In this document: positions 1 to 7,318 of the stretch, one piece after another | How positions within the stretch are numbered: position 1 is the stretch's first letter | How the letters are laid out: the number at the start of each line of letters is the position of its first letter | Origin: Chloroflexota bacterium | Lineage (GTDB): Bacteria; Chloroflexota; Anaerolineae; Aggregatilineales; Phototrophicaceae | Length of the DNA: 64,000 nt | Assembly: GCA_013388745.1 (NCBI GenBank) | Contig: JACAER010000056.1 | Location: forward strand, 1-64,000 | Direction: 5' to 3' | Position numbers and translations under genes: made by a program | Notes under the pieces: generated by a model | What the model saw: the letters and a program-made list of their open reading frames with translations, nothing else | Database searches by the model: none | Told to the model about the DNA's origin: nothing

Positions 1-136
1 ATCCTGCGCTTCCAGCGCCAGCGGTGTGGGTGTCGGACTGACCAGCGGTGTCGGCGATCGGTAGTCCATGCATCAGCAGCCGCAGCATGGCGCGGGCTTC
101 GGTGTCCAGTTTCCAGTCGCGCGGCGGTGACTGCAT
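1..136 (-). CDS. partial ORF, unknown product (N-terminus only)
   Basis: On the minus strand an open frame begins with an ATG at 136 and runs off the window edge after about 45 codons. The visible part starts MQSPPRDWKLDTEARAMLR and continues without a stop. It lies 30 bases downstream of the tRNA-Val on the same strand, so it could be the next gene of that strand. I recognise no domain, no clear ribosome binding site precedes the ATG, and it is too short to exclude chance. Confidence 0.3.
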   Translation of the reverse strand, partial: MQSPPRDWKLDTEARAMLRLLMHGLPIADTAGQSDTHTAGAGSAG

Positions 137-166
137 CGCTACATGTTCGGGTTGGATCCTAGATTG

Positions 167-239
167 TGGGCATTACAGGACTCGAACCTATGACCTTCTC
201 GACGTCAACGAGACGCTCTGCCAACTGAGCTAAATGCCC
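167..239 (-). tRNA. tRNA-Val (anticodon GAC)
   Basis: The minus strand folds as a 73-nt tRNA. The acceptor arms GGGCATT and AATGCCC pair perfectly. The D arm is TAGCTCAGTTGGCAGAGC-like, the anticodon stem TCTCG/CGAGA encloses the loop TTGACGT, and the T arm carries GGTTCGAGTCC. The loop centre gives anticodon GAC, which reads valine GUC codons. The discriminator is A, and CCA is not encoded (the next bases are CAA), so it would be added by the nucleotidyltransferase. It lies downstream of two co-oriented genes. Confidence 0.95.
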
Positions 240-295
240 TGACTGCCCGTTAGTATAGCGCAAGCGGCGCAATTTGCAAGGGATTTTTGCGTCCC

Positions 296-1138
296 CTATT
301 CTCCCGGCGCTTCGGCGCTGGCGGGGTCAATCGCCAGCAGCGTGAGCCGCTGCTTTTGCAGCACAGCGGGTTCAGGGTTGAGCAGCACCCCCTGCGGCCA
401 GGCCTGCGCCACCTCCTTGCGGAATCGGGCGACCTTGTTGATGTCTCGGATTTTGCCAGCCAGCACCGCCGGCTGCATAAAGGCCACCGCGCGCGCCAGA
501 CTGCTGAAGGCCAGCAGTACCGGCGTCTCAGCGCCCTCCAGCGCCACTGCCTGCCAATCAACTTTTTCGTGCGGTTGGAGCGCCCACACCGGTTTATTCG
601 GCGTTTGCTGCACCAACAGATGTACGTAGCGCCCGCTGTAGGCCTGCAAATCGCTCAGTTGGCGCGCCACAGCGTCGTCTTTGCCCGCGACACCCTGAAT
701 GCGCTCCAGCGTATCCGGCGTGGCGTGGGGCTTTTCGCCGCGCATCAGCACCCCCGCCGGCAGGGGACATTCCACGCCCACCCCTACCAGAATGCGAGTA
801 TAGCCCGCGTCTTCCAGCGTCTTGACGTGCGTTTCGTTCACTTCGCCTGCCGGATCGACCATAATCAGCCGGCCACCGGGACGCAGCGCGCGCTGCGCCG
901 CGTTCAGCCCCGCGTGATCCAGCGCCGCGCCATATACCACGACAGCATCGACACTGTTTGGCGCGATCTGCCAGCCGGCGCTGTCGGCTTCGACCGTGAT
1001 CACATCCAGATCGGCGCGCACTTCTGCCAGCGCCGCGCCCGCCGCGCCCGCCACGTCCAGCAGCCGCAGACTGGCCGCGCTGGGCGGCAGATGTTTGGCA
1101 AGTTCCTCGATCAACAGATGCTTCAAACGCCCCGTCAT
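296..1138 (-). CDS. SAM-methyltransferase-like protein with C-terminal SseB-like domain
   Basis: A 280-residue protein. Residues about 20-110 look like a small class I methyltransferase core: a LRLLDVAGAAG stretch in the glycine-rich motif I position, an acidic residue at the end of the next strand, and LRPGGRLIMVDPAGE resembling motif V/VI. Motif I has DVAGAAGAA rather than the usual E/DxGxGxG, so catalysis is uncertain. Residues about 185-270 (VLLAFSSLARAVAFMQP and following) resemble an SseB-type N-terminal fold. It starts 4 bases after the stop of a co-oriented 61-residue gene, suggesting one transcript. The substrate is unknown. Confidence 0.6.
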   Translation of the reverse strand: MTGRLKHLLIEELAKHLPPSAASLRLLDVAGAAGAALAEVRADLDVITVEADSAGWQIAPNSVDAVVVYGAALDHAGLNAAQRALRPGGRLIMVDPAGEVNETHVKTLEDAGYTRILVGVGVECPLPAGVLMRGEKPHATPDTLERIQGVAGKDDAVARQLSDLQAYSGRYVHLLVQQTPNKPVWALQPHEKVDWQAVALEGAETPVLLAFSSLARAVAFMQPAVLAGKIRDINKVARFRKEVAQAWPQGVLLNPEPAVLQKQRLTLLAIDPASAEAPGE

Positions 1139-1141
1139 GGC

Positions 1142-1327
1142 TTATTTGCCCTTTTTGCTGGCCACGCGCACCAGCAGCACCAATTCATCCCATTCTTCGG
1201 GCAGCAGGTGCAGCGTCAGCCGCGCCAGATCGAGATGATAAATCGGCCCGTCCTCCGGGTCTTCTTCGACATACACCGAAAAATTTTCGCTTTCGGCCAG
1301 CGTTTCGACAATCGGTTCTTCCTTCAT
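1142..1327 (-). CDS. small acidic conserved-type protein
   Basis: A 61-residue acidic protein that begins MKEEPIVETLAES and ends in a basic VASKKGK tail. The ATG is preceded by GAAAGGGTGCGTT, a usable ribosome binding site. The middle (IYHLDLARLTLHLLPEEWDE) could form a short strand-helix unit. I recognise no family. The 4-base gap to the methyltransferase-like gene suggests co-transcription. Alternation of hydrophobic and acidic residues argues for a real gene. Confidence 0.55.
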   Translation of the reverse strand: MKEEPIVETLAESENFSVYVEEDPEDGPIYHLDLARLTLHLLPEEWDELVLLVRVASKKGK

Positions 1328-1381
1328 AACGCACCCTTTCCAACTACAAAATCAGACACCGCGTATTCCTCAACCATTATA

Positions 1382-1480
1382 CTACCAGCGCAGCGGCTGC
1401 CCATCGCGGAAAAAACCGCCCGTCGGGCCGTCATCTGGCAGCGTCACGGCCCACACCACGCTGGCCGCGCCGTCATAGGA
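1382..1480 (-). pseudogene. remnant of an SDR oxidoreductase C-terminus
   Basis: The minus strand encodes about 31 codons that read as the extreme C-terminus of a carbonyl-reductase-like short-chain dehydrogenase: AASVVWAVTLPDDGPTGGFF, then RDGQPLRW and a stop at 1382-1384. A TAA lies in frame immediately upstream (1481-1483), so the Rossmann fold is gone. The match to the SDR tail pattern (P-T-G-G-F-F-R-D-x-x-P-x-x-W) is from memory of the family. I read it as a fossil left by deletion. Confidence 0.6.
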
Positions 1481-1770
1481 TTATGCTGCACACGAACATC
1501 CCCCACCTGCCAGCTTTGGTCGTGCAGCAGCCCCGGATGATCCGCCAGCGACATGCACGTGCCTCAACCGTTGCCCAGATGGGCTTCAAGGAAATCGGCT
1601 TTGGCGTTGCCGTTGAGCAAATACCCCGGCGCGCTGCTCTCCACACGGGGGGCGTTATTGTAGCTTCCCACTGTATCGCCAGACCTTAAGACGAACCCGC
1701 GCCCCCCAACCGTCCCCTGTGTTTTGCCGCCATCATGGGTTAAAATTGTGCCCATTGTCACAAATCAGCC
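1481..1770. other. gene-free stretch with decayed coding remnant on the minus strand
   Basis: The minus strand holds a 65-codon frame (1564-1761) that stops at 1564 and continues in frame as SLADHPGLLHDQSWQVGDV. The low-complexity, broken reading frame looks like a decaying gene, possibly the tail of a secreted or glycosyltransferase-type protein, but I cannot assign it. The plus strand contains only the leader of the aminotransferase gene. Confidence 0.35.
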
Positions 1771-1794
1771 ATGCAATTCAGGGAGAACAACCAG

Positions 1795-2880
1795 ATGGCG
1801 ACAGATGGACACAAACGCTTAGTCATTCCCGGCCCTGTCGAGGTGCGGCGCGAAATCCTGGAGGCGCAGACCGAATGGATGATCGGCCACCGCACGCCCG
1901 AATTTGCCGATTTATTCGCGCGGCTGCAAGCCAAACTCAAGCAGGTGTTTTTGACACAGTACCGCGTTATTGTCAGCGGCTCCTCCGGCACCGGCCTGTG
2001 GGAAGGCGCCTCGCGCAACTGTATTCGCGATGACCGCCGCGTGCTGCATCTGGTCGGCGGCGCCTTCAGCGAACGCTGGGCCGAGATCAGCAAGGCCAAC
2101 GGCAAACAGGTCGATGTCATCGAAGTCGAATGGGGACGCGCGCATACGCCCGAAATGGTAGCCGACGCGCTTCAAAAGCAGCGCTACGACGCCGTATGCG
2201 CCGTGCATAACGAAACCAGCACCGGCGTCACCAATCCCATTCAGGACATCGGCGCCGTCGTCAGCCAGTACGACGAAACCCTGTTTTTGATCGACAGCGT
2301 CAGCGGTTTGCTGGGCGTCGAACTGCGCCCCGACGATTGGCACGTGGATGTAGTGCTGACTTCTTCGCAGAAGGCCTTCGCGCTGCCGCCGGGACTCTCG
2401 TTCTGCTCGGTGAGCGACCGTGTGCTGGAACGCGCCAAACAAATCCCGTATCGCGGCTACTATTTTGACTTTTTGGAACTGGACGAACTGTTGAAAAAGA
2501 ACAACACGCCTGCTACGCCGCCGGTGTCGCTCATGTTCGCCGCCGATAAACAGTTGGACGATGTGCTGGCCGAAGGGCTGAGCAACCGTTGGGCGCGCCA
2601 TCTGCAAATGCGCGATATGACGATCAACTGGGCGCAGATGCGCAATTTCGGCCTGTACGCGCAGGAAGGCTATCGTTCCCCCACGGTCACCACTGTCGCC
2701 AACACGCGCAATATGGATGTGTCTGGCATGGCGAAGTTCATGGCACAGCGCGGCTGGGGCATGGATCAGGGCTACGGCAAGATCAAGGGCAAAACCTTCC
2801 GCATCGCGCATATGGGCGATATGCAGCCTGCCGAACTGGAAGAAGTGCTGTCCGGCATTGACGAGTTTTTAGGACAGTAG
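1795..2880 (+). CDS. class V aminotransferase (alanine-glyoxylate / phosphoserine aminotransferase type)
   Basis: A 361-residue PLP enzyme of the class V aminotransferase family (serine-pyruvate, alanine-glyoxylate or archaeal-type phosphoserine aminotransferase). The N-terminus RLVIPGPVEVRREIL is the family signature, VSGSSGTGLWEGA is the cofactor phosphate-binding region, and the Schiff-base lysine is in TSSQKAFALPPG. The usual family length is about 360-390. I chose the ATG at 1795 because AGGGAGA stands at a proper distance before it; an ATG eight codons upstream has none. It lies 8 bases before serA, so it most likely supplies the transamination step of serine synthesis, with 3-phosphohydroxypyruvate as inferred substrate. 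Confidence 0.85.
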   Translation: MATDGHKRLVIPGPVEVRREILEAQTEWMIGHRTPEFADLFARLQAKLKQVFLTQYRVIVSGSSGTGLWEGASRNCIRDDRRVLHLVGGAFSERWAEISKANGKQVDVIEVEWGRAHTPEMVADALQKQRYDAVCAVHNETSTGVTNPIQDIGAVVSQYDETLFLIDSVSGLLGVELRPDDWHVDVVLTSSQKAFALPPGLSFCSVSDRVLERAKQIPYRGYYFDFLELDELLKKNNTPATPPVSLMFAADKQLDDVLAEGLSNRWARHLQMRDMTINWAQMRNFGLYAQEGYRSPTVTTVANTRNMDVSGMAKFMAQRGWGMDQGYGKIKGKTFRIAHMGDMQPAELEEVLSGIDEFLGQ

Positions 2881-2888
2881 GGCGCGCC

Positions 2889-3854
2889 ATGACGTATCAC
2901 ATTCTTGTCCCTGATAACGTACACCCGCTGGCCGTGAAAGTTCTGAGCAATGCGCAGGGGTTGACCTACAGCGCGCCCGGCCAGATGAAACGCGACGAAA
3001 CGCTGGCGGCCATCAGCGGCGCAGATGCGCTGATTATCCGCAGTTCTACGCAGGTAGACGCGCCTATGCTGGCGGCGGCCAGTAAATTGAAAGTGATCGC
3101 GCGCGCCGGCGTCGGCGTCGATAACGTCGATGTGCCCGAAGCGACCAAACGCGGCATTGTCGTCATGAACACGCCCGACGGCAACACGGTTTCCACAGCG
3201 GAACACACTTTCGCGCTCATGCTGGCTTTGGCGCGCCATATCCCGCAGGCGCACGCATCGCTGGCGGGCGGCAAATGGGATCGCAAATCGTTCATGGGCG
3301 TAGAACTGCGCGGCAAGACACTCGGCGTGGTCGGTTTTGGCCGCATCGGGCGCGCCGTCGCCAAACGCGCGCTGGCCTTCGAGATGCGCGTGCTGGCCTA
3401 TGACCCCTATATCCCCGCCGATGTCATCAGCGATCTGGGCGCGCAGGCGGCGGATCTGGACACGGTGTTCGCCGAATGCGACTTTATCACGCTGCACACA
3501 CTGCTCACGCCCGAAACGCGCGACATGGTGAACAAAACCACGCTGGCGCGCATGAAAAAAGGCGTGCGCATCATTGATGCGGCACGCGGCGCGCTGATTA
3601 ACGAGACCGATCTGGCCGAGGCGCTCAAGAGCGGGCACGTGGCCGGCGCGGCGCTGGATGTGTATCAGAACGAGCCGCCGGAAGCCGATCACCCGCTGAT
3701 CGGCCTGCCCAACGTCGTGCATACACCGCATCTGGCCGCCTCTACCGACGACGCGCAGATCGTCGTGGCCGTCGAAGCCGCCGAACTGGTGGTGAACGCA
3801 CTGCTGAAAGGCGAGTACAAAAACGTCGTCAATCCCGATGCGCTGCGCAAATAG
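2889..3854 (+). CDS. serA: D-3-phosphoglycerate dehydrogenase (short form)
   Basis: A 321-residue NAD-dependent D-isomer 2-hydroxyacid dehydrogenase. It has the nucleotide-binding GKTLGVVGFGRIGRAVAKRA, the substrate-side ARAGVGVDNVDV, the RGALINETDLAEAL block carrying the catalytic Arg region, and the HTPHLAAST motif with the catalytic His. It ends at the catalytic domain and lacks the C-terminal ACT/regulatory domain of long SerA proteins, so serine feedback inhibition through ACT is not expected. The preceding co-oriented aminotransferase makes a serine-biosynthesis pair. A terminator hairpin follows. Other 2-hydroxyacid dehydrogenase activities are possible, but the neighbour favours SerA. 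Confidence 0.88.
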   Translation: MTYHILVPDNVHPLAVKVLSNAQGLTYSAPGQMKRDETLAAISGADALIIRSSTQVDAPMLAAASKLKVIARAGVGVDNVDVPEATKRGIVVMNTPDGNTVSTAEHTFALMLALARHIPQAHASLAGGKWDRKSFMGVELRGKTLGVVGFGRIGRAVAKRALAFEMRVLAYDPYIPADVISDLGAQAADLDTVFAECDFITLHTLLTPETRDMVNKTTLARMKKGVRIIDAARGALINETDLAEALKSGHVAGAALDVYQNEPPEADHPLIGLPNVVHTPHLAASTDDAQIVVAVEAAELVVNALLKGEYKNVVNPDALRK

Positions 3855-3866
3855 CGCGGGCGGGCA

Positions 3867-3894
3867 GGGCGGCTGGCAGCAGGCCGCCCTTTTG
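3867..3894 (+). terminator. Rho-independent terminator after serA
   Basis: GGGCGGC (3867-3873) pairs with GCCGCCC (3883-3889) across a 9-nt loop and is followed by TTTTGATTT. It starts 12 bases after the serA stop. Confidence 0.75.
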
Positions 3895-4210
3895 ATTTCC
3901 CGCACGCCGCGTTCTCGTGCGCCAATGCGCCCAATCGCCCAGCGCAATCGCATCAAAATTGCGCGATAGATTCTGTACCTTCTTGACCCTACCCCAACCC
4001 CGTCTCCGGCGTAAGCTTCACTTACCTTAGCGGAGAAGGGCTAAACGCGCGTGGGTTCCCGCCTTTGCTCCCCCTTTTTCTGCTCGCGGGGAAAGGGGGA
4101 CGAGGGGATAAGGATTGCTTATTGCGCATAATAACGTTTTGATGCGATAGCCCTGCCCAATCGCCCCAAGAACTTGCCGGGAAGCGGTTTTATGTGCCAC
4201 AATAGCGCCC
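3895..4210. other. intergenic stretch with a C-rich/G-rich hairpin (4068-4104)
   Basis: No credible gene. At 4068-4077 CTCCCCCTTT faces AAAGGGGG at 4092-4099 across a 14-nt loop that includes CTGCTCGCGGGG. Such pyrimidine/purine hairpins often occur as dispersed intergenic elements in high-G+C Chloroflexota genomes (recollection, not checked). It could serve as a weak terminator or mRNA-end structure. Confidence 0.45.
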
Positions 4211-5386
4211 ATGAATCTGGAAAAACCCCGCCTCATTTATCAAGCATCGGTTGAGCGTAAACGCTTTTTTCGTCGCTTTACGCTGACATTTTTGGCCGCG
4301 CTGGCCTGCGCCGCCGCCTGGTTCGCGCTCGAAGAAGCCAGCGCGCGCGCTGTGGTGAGCGCCGCCCTCTCTGGCATCGGTCAGCTTGTGGCGCTGATTG
4401 CTCTGGTCTTGTTCGGGCTGCGCGCGCTGGTGAATTTGTGGACCTGGCTGCGGCGCAAGGACGAAATGCTGCGGTTTTACGACCAGGGCTTCACCTGGAT
4501 TCGCGGCCAAGAGTCCTACAAGGCCAGTTGGAACAAACTGGTGACTTTCCGCGAAGGCGCGCACACGCTGCGGCTGGGGCGGCTGGCGCTGCTGCAATGG
4601 GGCGCGCACACGCTGAAAATGCATGATGGCCCGCTGCTGCGCTTTACGGCGGCGCACGGCGACCCGCGCGCCTTCGCCAAAGCCGTGCGCCCCTTTGTGG
4701 CCGACGTGACCGGCACGCGCATCGCGCGCACGCTGCGCAGTGAAAAACCTGTGCGTCTGCATCCGCATCTGGTGGTGTGGCCAGGCGGGCTGGAAATCGA
4801 CAAGCTGAAAGTGCCGTGGACGGAACTCGATGTACGGCTTAAAGGCAGCAGAATCGTCGTCTATCGCCTGGGCAAAAACGACAAATTTAAGGCCATCCAC
4901 AGTTATCCGCTGGCGCAAGTAGACAATGCCGCCGGATTTTTGGAACTGGCGGCCAGCACTGTCAAAAATTACCAACCGGATCGGTTTAACATCAAAACGC
5001 AAAGCCGGCTGCCGAAGATCGACGACATCCGCTATGCGCCCGGCATTTATAAGGGTACGCCCATGCGTTCGCAGAGCGAAATCAGCTTCGCCAGCGAACT
5101 GGACGCGCGTCGTATCCGCTGGCAGTATGAGCCGGGTCCGCTGGGGCGCAGCAAATTCGTGGTCGATTTTTATCTGCCCGATTACGGTGCCTGGGTAGAC
5201 ATCCGCCGCACCGAGCCGAACGCCAAAGAACAGGTGATTTTGGCGCAGGTGGCCGACGCGCTGTGGCTGGAACGCAACCGCGAGCGGCTGTTTGTCTTTA
5301 TGCCGGAGGGCGCGCTGTTGGTCAACCCACAGGGCAACCGCGCCATGGGCCGCGACGATTTCTGGATCAGGCTGGCGAAGCCGTGA
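4211..5386 (+). CDS. membrane protein with C-terminal degenerate PD-(D/E)XK nuclease-like domain
   Basis: A 391-residue protein. Two hydrophobic segments (about residues 24-42 and 52-76) anchor the N-terminus. Residues 85-270 are beta-rich with two repeated units (DQGFTWIRGQESYKASW and PGGLEIDKLKVPWTELDV) resembling PH-like membrane-protein domains. Residues about 287-385 look like a DUF559/Vsr-type nuclease fold: SEISFASELDARRIRWQYEP, then VVDFYLPDYGAWVDIRR. The active-site E-x-K expected on the last strand is D-I-R, so it is probably catalytically dead or altered. It overlaps the next gene at GTGA, which implies translational coupling. I do not recognise this combination; function unknown. 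Confidence 0.7.
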   Translation: MNLEKPRLIYQASVERKRFFRRFTLTFLAALACAAAWFALEEASARAVVSAALSGIGQLVALIALVLFGLRALVNLWTWLRRKDEMLRFYDQGFTWIRGQESYKASWNKLVTFREGAHTLRLGRLALLQWGAHTLKMHDGPLLRFTAAHGDPRAFAKAVRPFVADVTGTRIARTLRSEKPVRLHPHLVVWPGGLEIDKLKVPWTELDVRLKGSRIVVYRLGKNDKFKAIHSYPLAQVDNAAGFLELAASTVKNYQPDRFNIKTQSRLPKIDDIRYAPGIYKGTPMRSQSEISFASELDARRIRWQYEPGPLGRSKFVVDFYLPDYGAWVDIRRTEPNAKEQVILAQVADALWLERNRERLFVFMPEGALLVNPQGNRAMGRDDFWIRLAKP

Positions 5387-5805
5387 AGCGCGTACTGAGC
5401 CGCCACCGCCTGCCGCGCCCCTATCGCGCCGCCCTGGCGCTGCTGTGGTTCGCTCCGGTCGCGCTGCTTTTGGCGGCGCTGCTGCTGGCGCACGGCATGA
5501 CGCTGGCGCTGTTCGACCCACGTCTGCTGCTGCCGCTGCTGCTGCTGAGTCTGCCGGCGCTATATGTCTGGCAGGAAGGCGTCGATGTGCTGGAAGATGG
5601 CCTGGTGGCGCGCATCCATCTGCCGCGCTACTACCCCTACCAGCAGCTCAGCTATTGGCGTTACGATGCGCATCCCGCGCGGCGCGTGCTGACCATCTGG
5701 CGCGCGCAGTACAAAGCGCTGGAATGCCGCGCCGGGCATCTGAGCGATTTTCCCCTGCTGCTGCGTGCGCTGGAAGCGCGGGTGCGGGGCGACAGCGGGC
5801 GTTAG
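5383..5805 (+). CDS. small two-helix membrane protein, PH-like
   Basis: A 140-residue protein starting at the GTG that overlaps the upstream stop (GTGA). Two hydrophobic segments (about residues 16-38 and 44-60: FAPVALLLAALLLAHGMTLA and LLLPLLLLSLPALY) precede a soluble part of about 75 residues, DVLEDGLVARIHLPRYYPY and following. That resembles the strand pattern of the upstream gene's internal repeats (DGLxxR...W). It probably forms a pair with the upstream membrane protein. An open frame extends further upstream, but it lies inside the previous gene and has no ribosome binding site. Function unknown. Confidence 0.65.
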   Translation: MKRVLSRHRLPRPYRAALALLWFAPVALLLAALLLAHGMTLALFDPRLLLPLLLLSLPALYVWQEGVDVLEDGLVARIHLPRYYPYQQLSYWRYDAHPARRVLTIWRAQYKALECRAGHLSDFPLLLRALEARVRGDSGR

Positions 5806-5856
5806 AACGGCGCGCATTAGAACAACGGGCGTTAAGCGGGTATTCATCGAATCCTC

Positions 5857-5886
5857 TTGTGAGCGTTTGCGAAAAATCGTTATAAT
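5857..5886 (+). promoter_or_regulatory. sigma70-type promoter candidate for the Lon-N gene
   Basis: TTGTGA (5857-5862), 18 bases, then TATAAT (5881-5886), about 47 bases upstream of the ATG at 5933. The -10 is a perfect consensus and the -35 matches 4 of 6. Confidence 0.5.
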
Positions 5887-5932
5887 GACGCTTGAGCGTA
5901 AAGGGTTACGCTTCTCTTTTTGGTGTGGGTGA

Positions 5933-6589
5933 ATGCTTGAATTACCTTTGTTCCCGCTGAATACGGTGCTTTTTCCGGGTATGCCCCTGAGTTTGCATAT
6001 CTTCGAGGAACGCTATAAGCAGATGATCGGGCTGTGCATCGAGCAGCGCACGCCCTTCGGCGTCGTGCTGATTAAACAGGGACACGAGGCGCTGGGGCCG
6101 CTGGCGCAGCCCCATATCATCGGCTGCACGGCCCAGATTCAACGGGTGCAGCCGCTGCGCCAGGGGCAGATGAATATTCTGGCATTGGGGCAAGAACGTT
6201 TTCGCATCCTCGAACTCAAGCACGATAAGCCCTACCTGGTGGGCATGGTCGAAATGCTGCCCCTGCGCGATTCAGACGTACACGCCGTAGACGACGGCAT
6301 CAGCCGGCTGCGGCCTATGATGATGCGTTATCTGGACATCCTGAAAGAAGCCGGGCAGATTCAGTTTGACAGCAAACAACTGCCCGAAGACACCGAAACG
6401 CTGGCTTATTTGGCGGCGGTGCTGCTGCAAGTCTCCAGCGAGCAGAAGCAAAACCTGCTGGCCTCCGAGCGCCTGTCGGTCATGCTGGCGGAACTGCGCA
6501 CGCTCTACCGCCGCGAACTGGCGCTGCTCAACTTCATGAAGTCCCAAAGCGAGAATGAAAGCGCCAAAGGTCCGTTTTCGCTCAGCTAA
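5933..6589 (+). CDS. Lon N-terminal substrate-binding domain protein
   Basis: A 218-residue stand-alone Lon-N (LON substrate-binding) protein. It starts directly with LPLFPLNTVLFPGMPLSLHI, followed by FEERYKQM and PFGVVLI, the core signature of the domain. The C-terminal half (about 120-205) is helical with DTETLAYLAAVLLQVSSEQKQNLL, as in Lon before the AAA module. Neither AAA+ ATPase nor Ser-Lys protease is present, so it cannot degrade proteins itself. Stand-alone members are widespread and poorly characterised. The next gene starts 12 bases later, suggesting co-transcription. Confidence 0.85.
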   Translation: MLELPLFPLNTVLFPGMPLSLHIFEERYKQMIGLCIEQRTPFGVVLIKQGHEALGPLAQPHIIGCTAQIQRVQPLRQGQMNILALGQERFRILELKHDKPYLVGMVEMLPLRDSDVHAVDDGISRLRPMMMRYLDILKEAGQIQFDSKQLPEDTETLAYLAAVLLQVSSEQKQNLLASERLSVMLAELRTLYRRELALLNFMKSQSENESAKGPFSLS

Positions 6590-6601
6590 CCCTATAACGC
6601 C

Positions 6602-7318
6602 ATGAGTCTACAAGTCGCATTTAACGATCTGGTCGAACGCCTGCGCGGTGTCAGAACCGTGAAGAACTTGCGCGTGCGCGACCAAGGCACACTTATGCTG
6701 GAACTCGAACAGCCGGGATTCATCGAAAGCGTCATCATCTATCTGATCGCGGGCGAACTTTCGGTGGGTTTTATCAAAAAAGCGGTCAACAACAACACGC
6801 ACGCCGACATCAACACCCTGCTGATCGTCTCCAGCGATTTGCTGCCCGCCGACGGGGCTTATGCCCAGCCCACCGAAGCGCTGCGCCTGCTGCTGGCGCT
6901 CTACAGCGGCAAAATTTACGCCTATAGTGTCGTCGGCCAGGCTGTGCGCATCTTCCCCGTCTACATCAGCCGCGAGAAGCCTGTCAGCTACGGCGCGGAA
7001 GTCGAACTGAGCAATCTGGGCATCGACTACGCCGAAATTTATTCCAACCATATCTGGGGCGTGCGCAAGGTGGCCGATTTTACAGCGCGGTATTTTGAGT
7101 ACCGCGCCAGCAGCCCGCCGCCGCGTCAGGATCCGCTCCAGGCCTTTTACGATCTGTTGGACGTGCCGCTGACGGCCAGCCCGGCGGAGATCAAAAAGGC
7201 GTATCGCAAAAAAGCGCGCCAGCATCACCCCGATGCCGATCGCGCGCCGGACGCCACGCAAAAAATGCAGCGCATCAACGAGGCCTACGAAAAAATTATG
7301 CAGCGGTTCGAGGCATGA
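6602..7318 (+). CDS. J-domain (DnaJ-like) protein
   Basis: A 238-residue protein. Residues 1-170 form an unassigned alpha/beta domain. The C-terminal 65 residues are a J domain: DPLQAFYDLLDVPLTASPAE, then KKAYRKKARQHHPDADRAPD with the HPD tripeptide that stimulates Hsp70 ATPase, and INEAYEKIM as the last helix. The C-terminal position and lack of G/F and zinc-finger regions make it a type III co-chaperone, which would direct DnaK to a target bound by the N-terminal domain. It overlaps the next gene by ATGA. Confidence 0.8.
   Translation: MSLQVAFNDLVERLRGVRTVKNLRVRDQGTLMLELEQPGFIESVIIYLIAGELSVGFIKKAVNNNTHADINTLLIVSSDLLPADGAYAQPTEALRLLLALYSGKIYAYSVVGQAVRIFPVYISREKPVSYGAEVELSNLGIDYAEIYSNHIWGVRKVADFTARYFEYRASSPPPRQDPLQAFYDLLDVPLTASPAEIKKAYRKKARQHHPDADRAPDATQKMQRINEAYEKIMQRFEA

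Noticed and set aside
287-1540. 417-codon open frame on the plus strand opposite the methyltransferase-like gene
   Set aside because: Arg/His/Gln-rich shadow of the minus-strand genes in high-G+C DNA; it has no domain pattern and spans two real genes and the intergenic gap.
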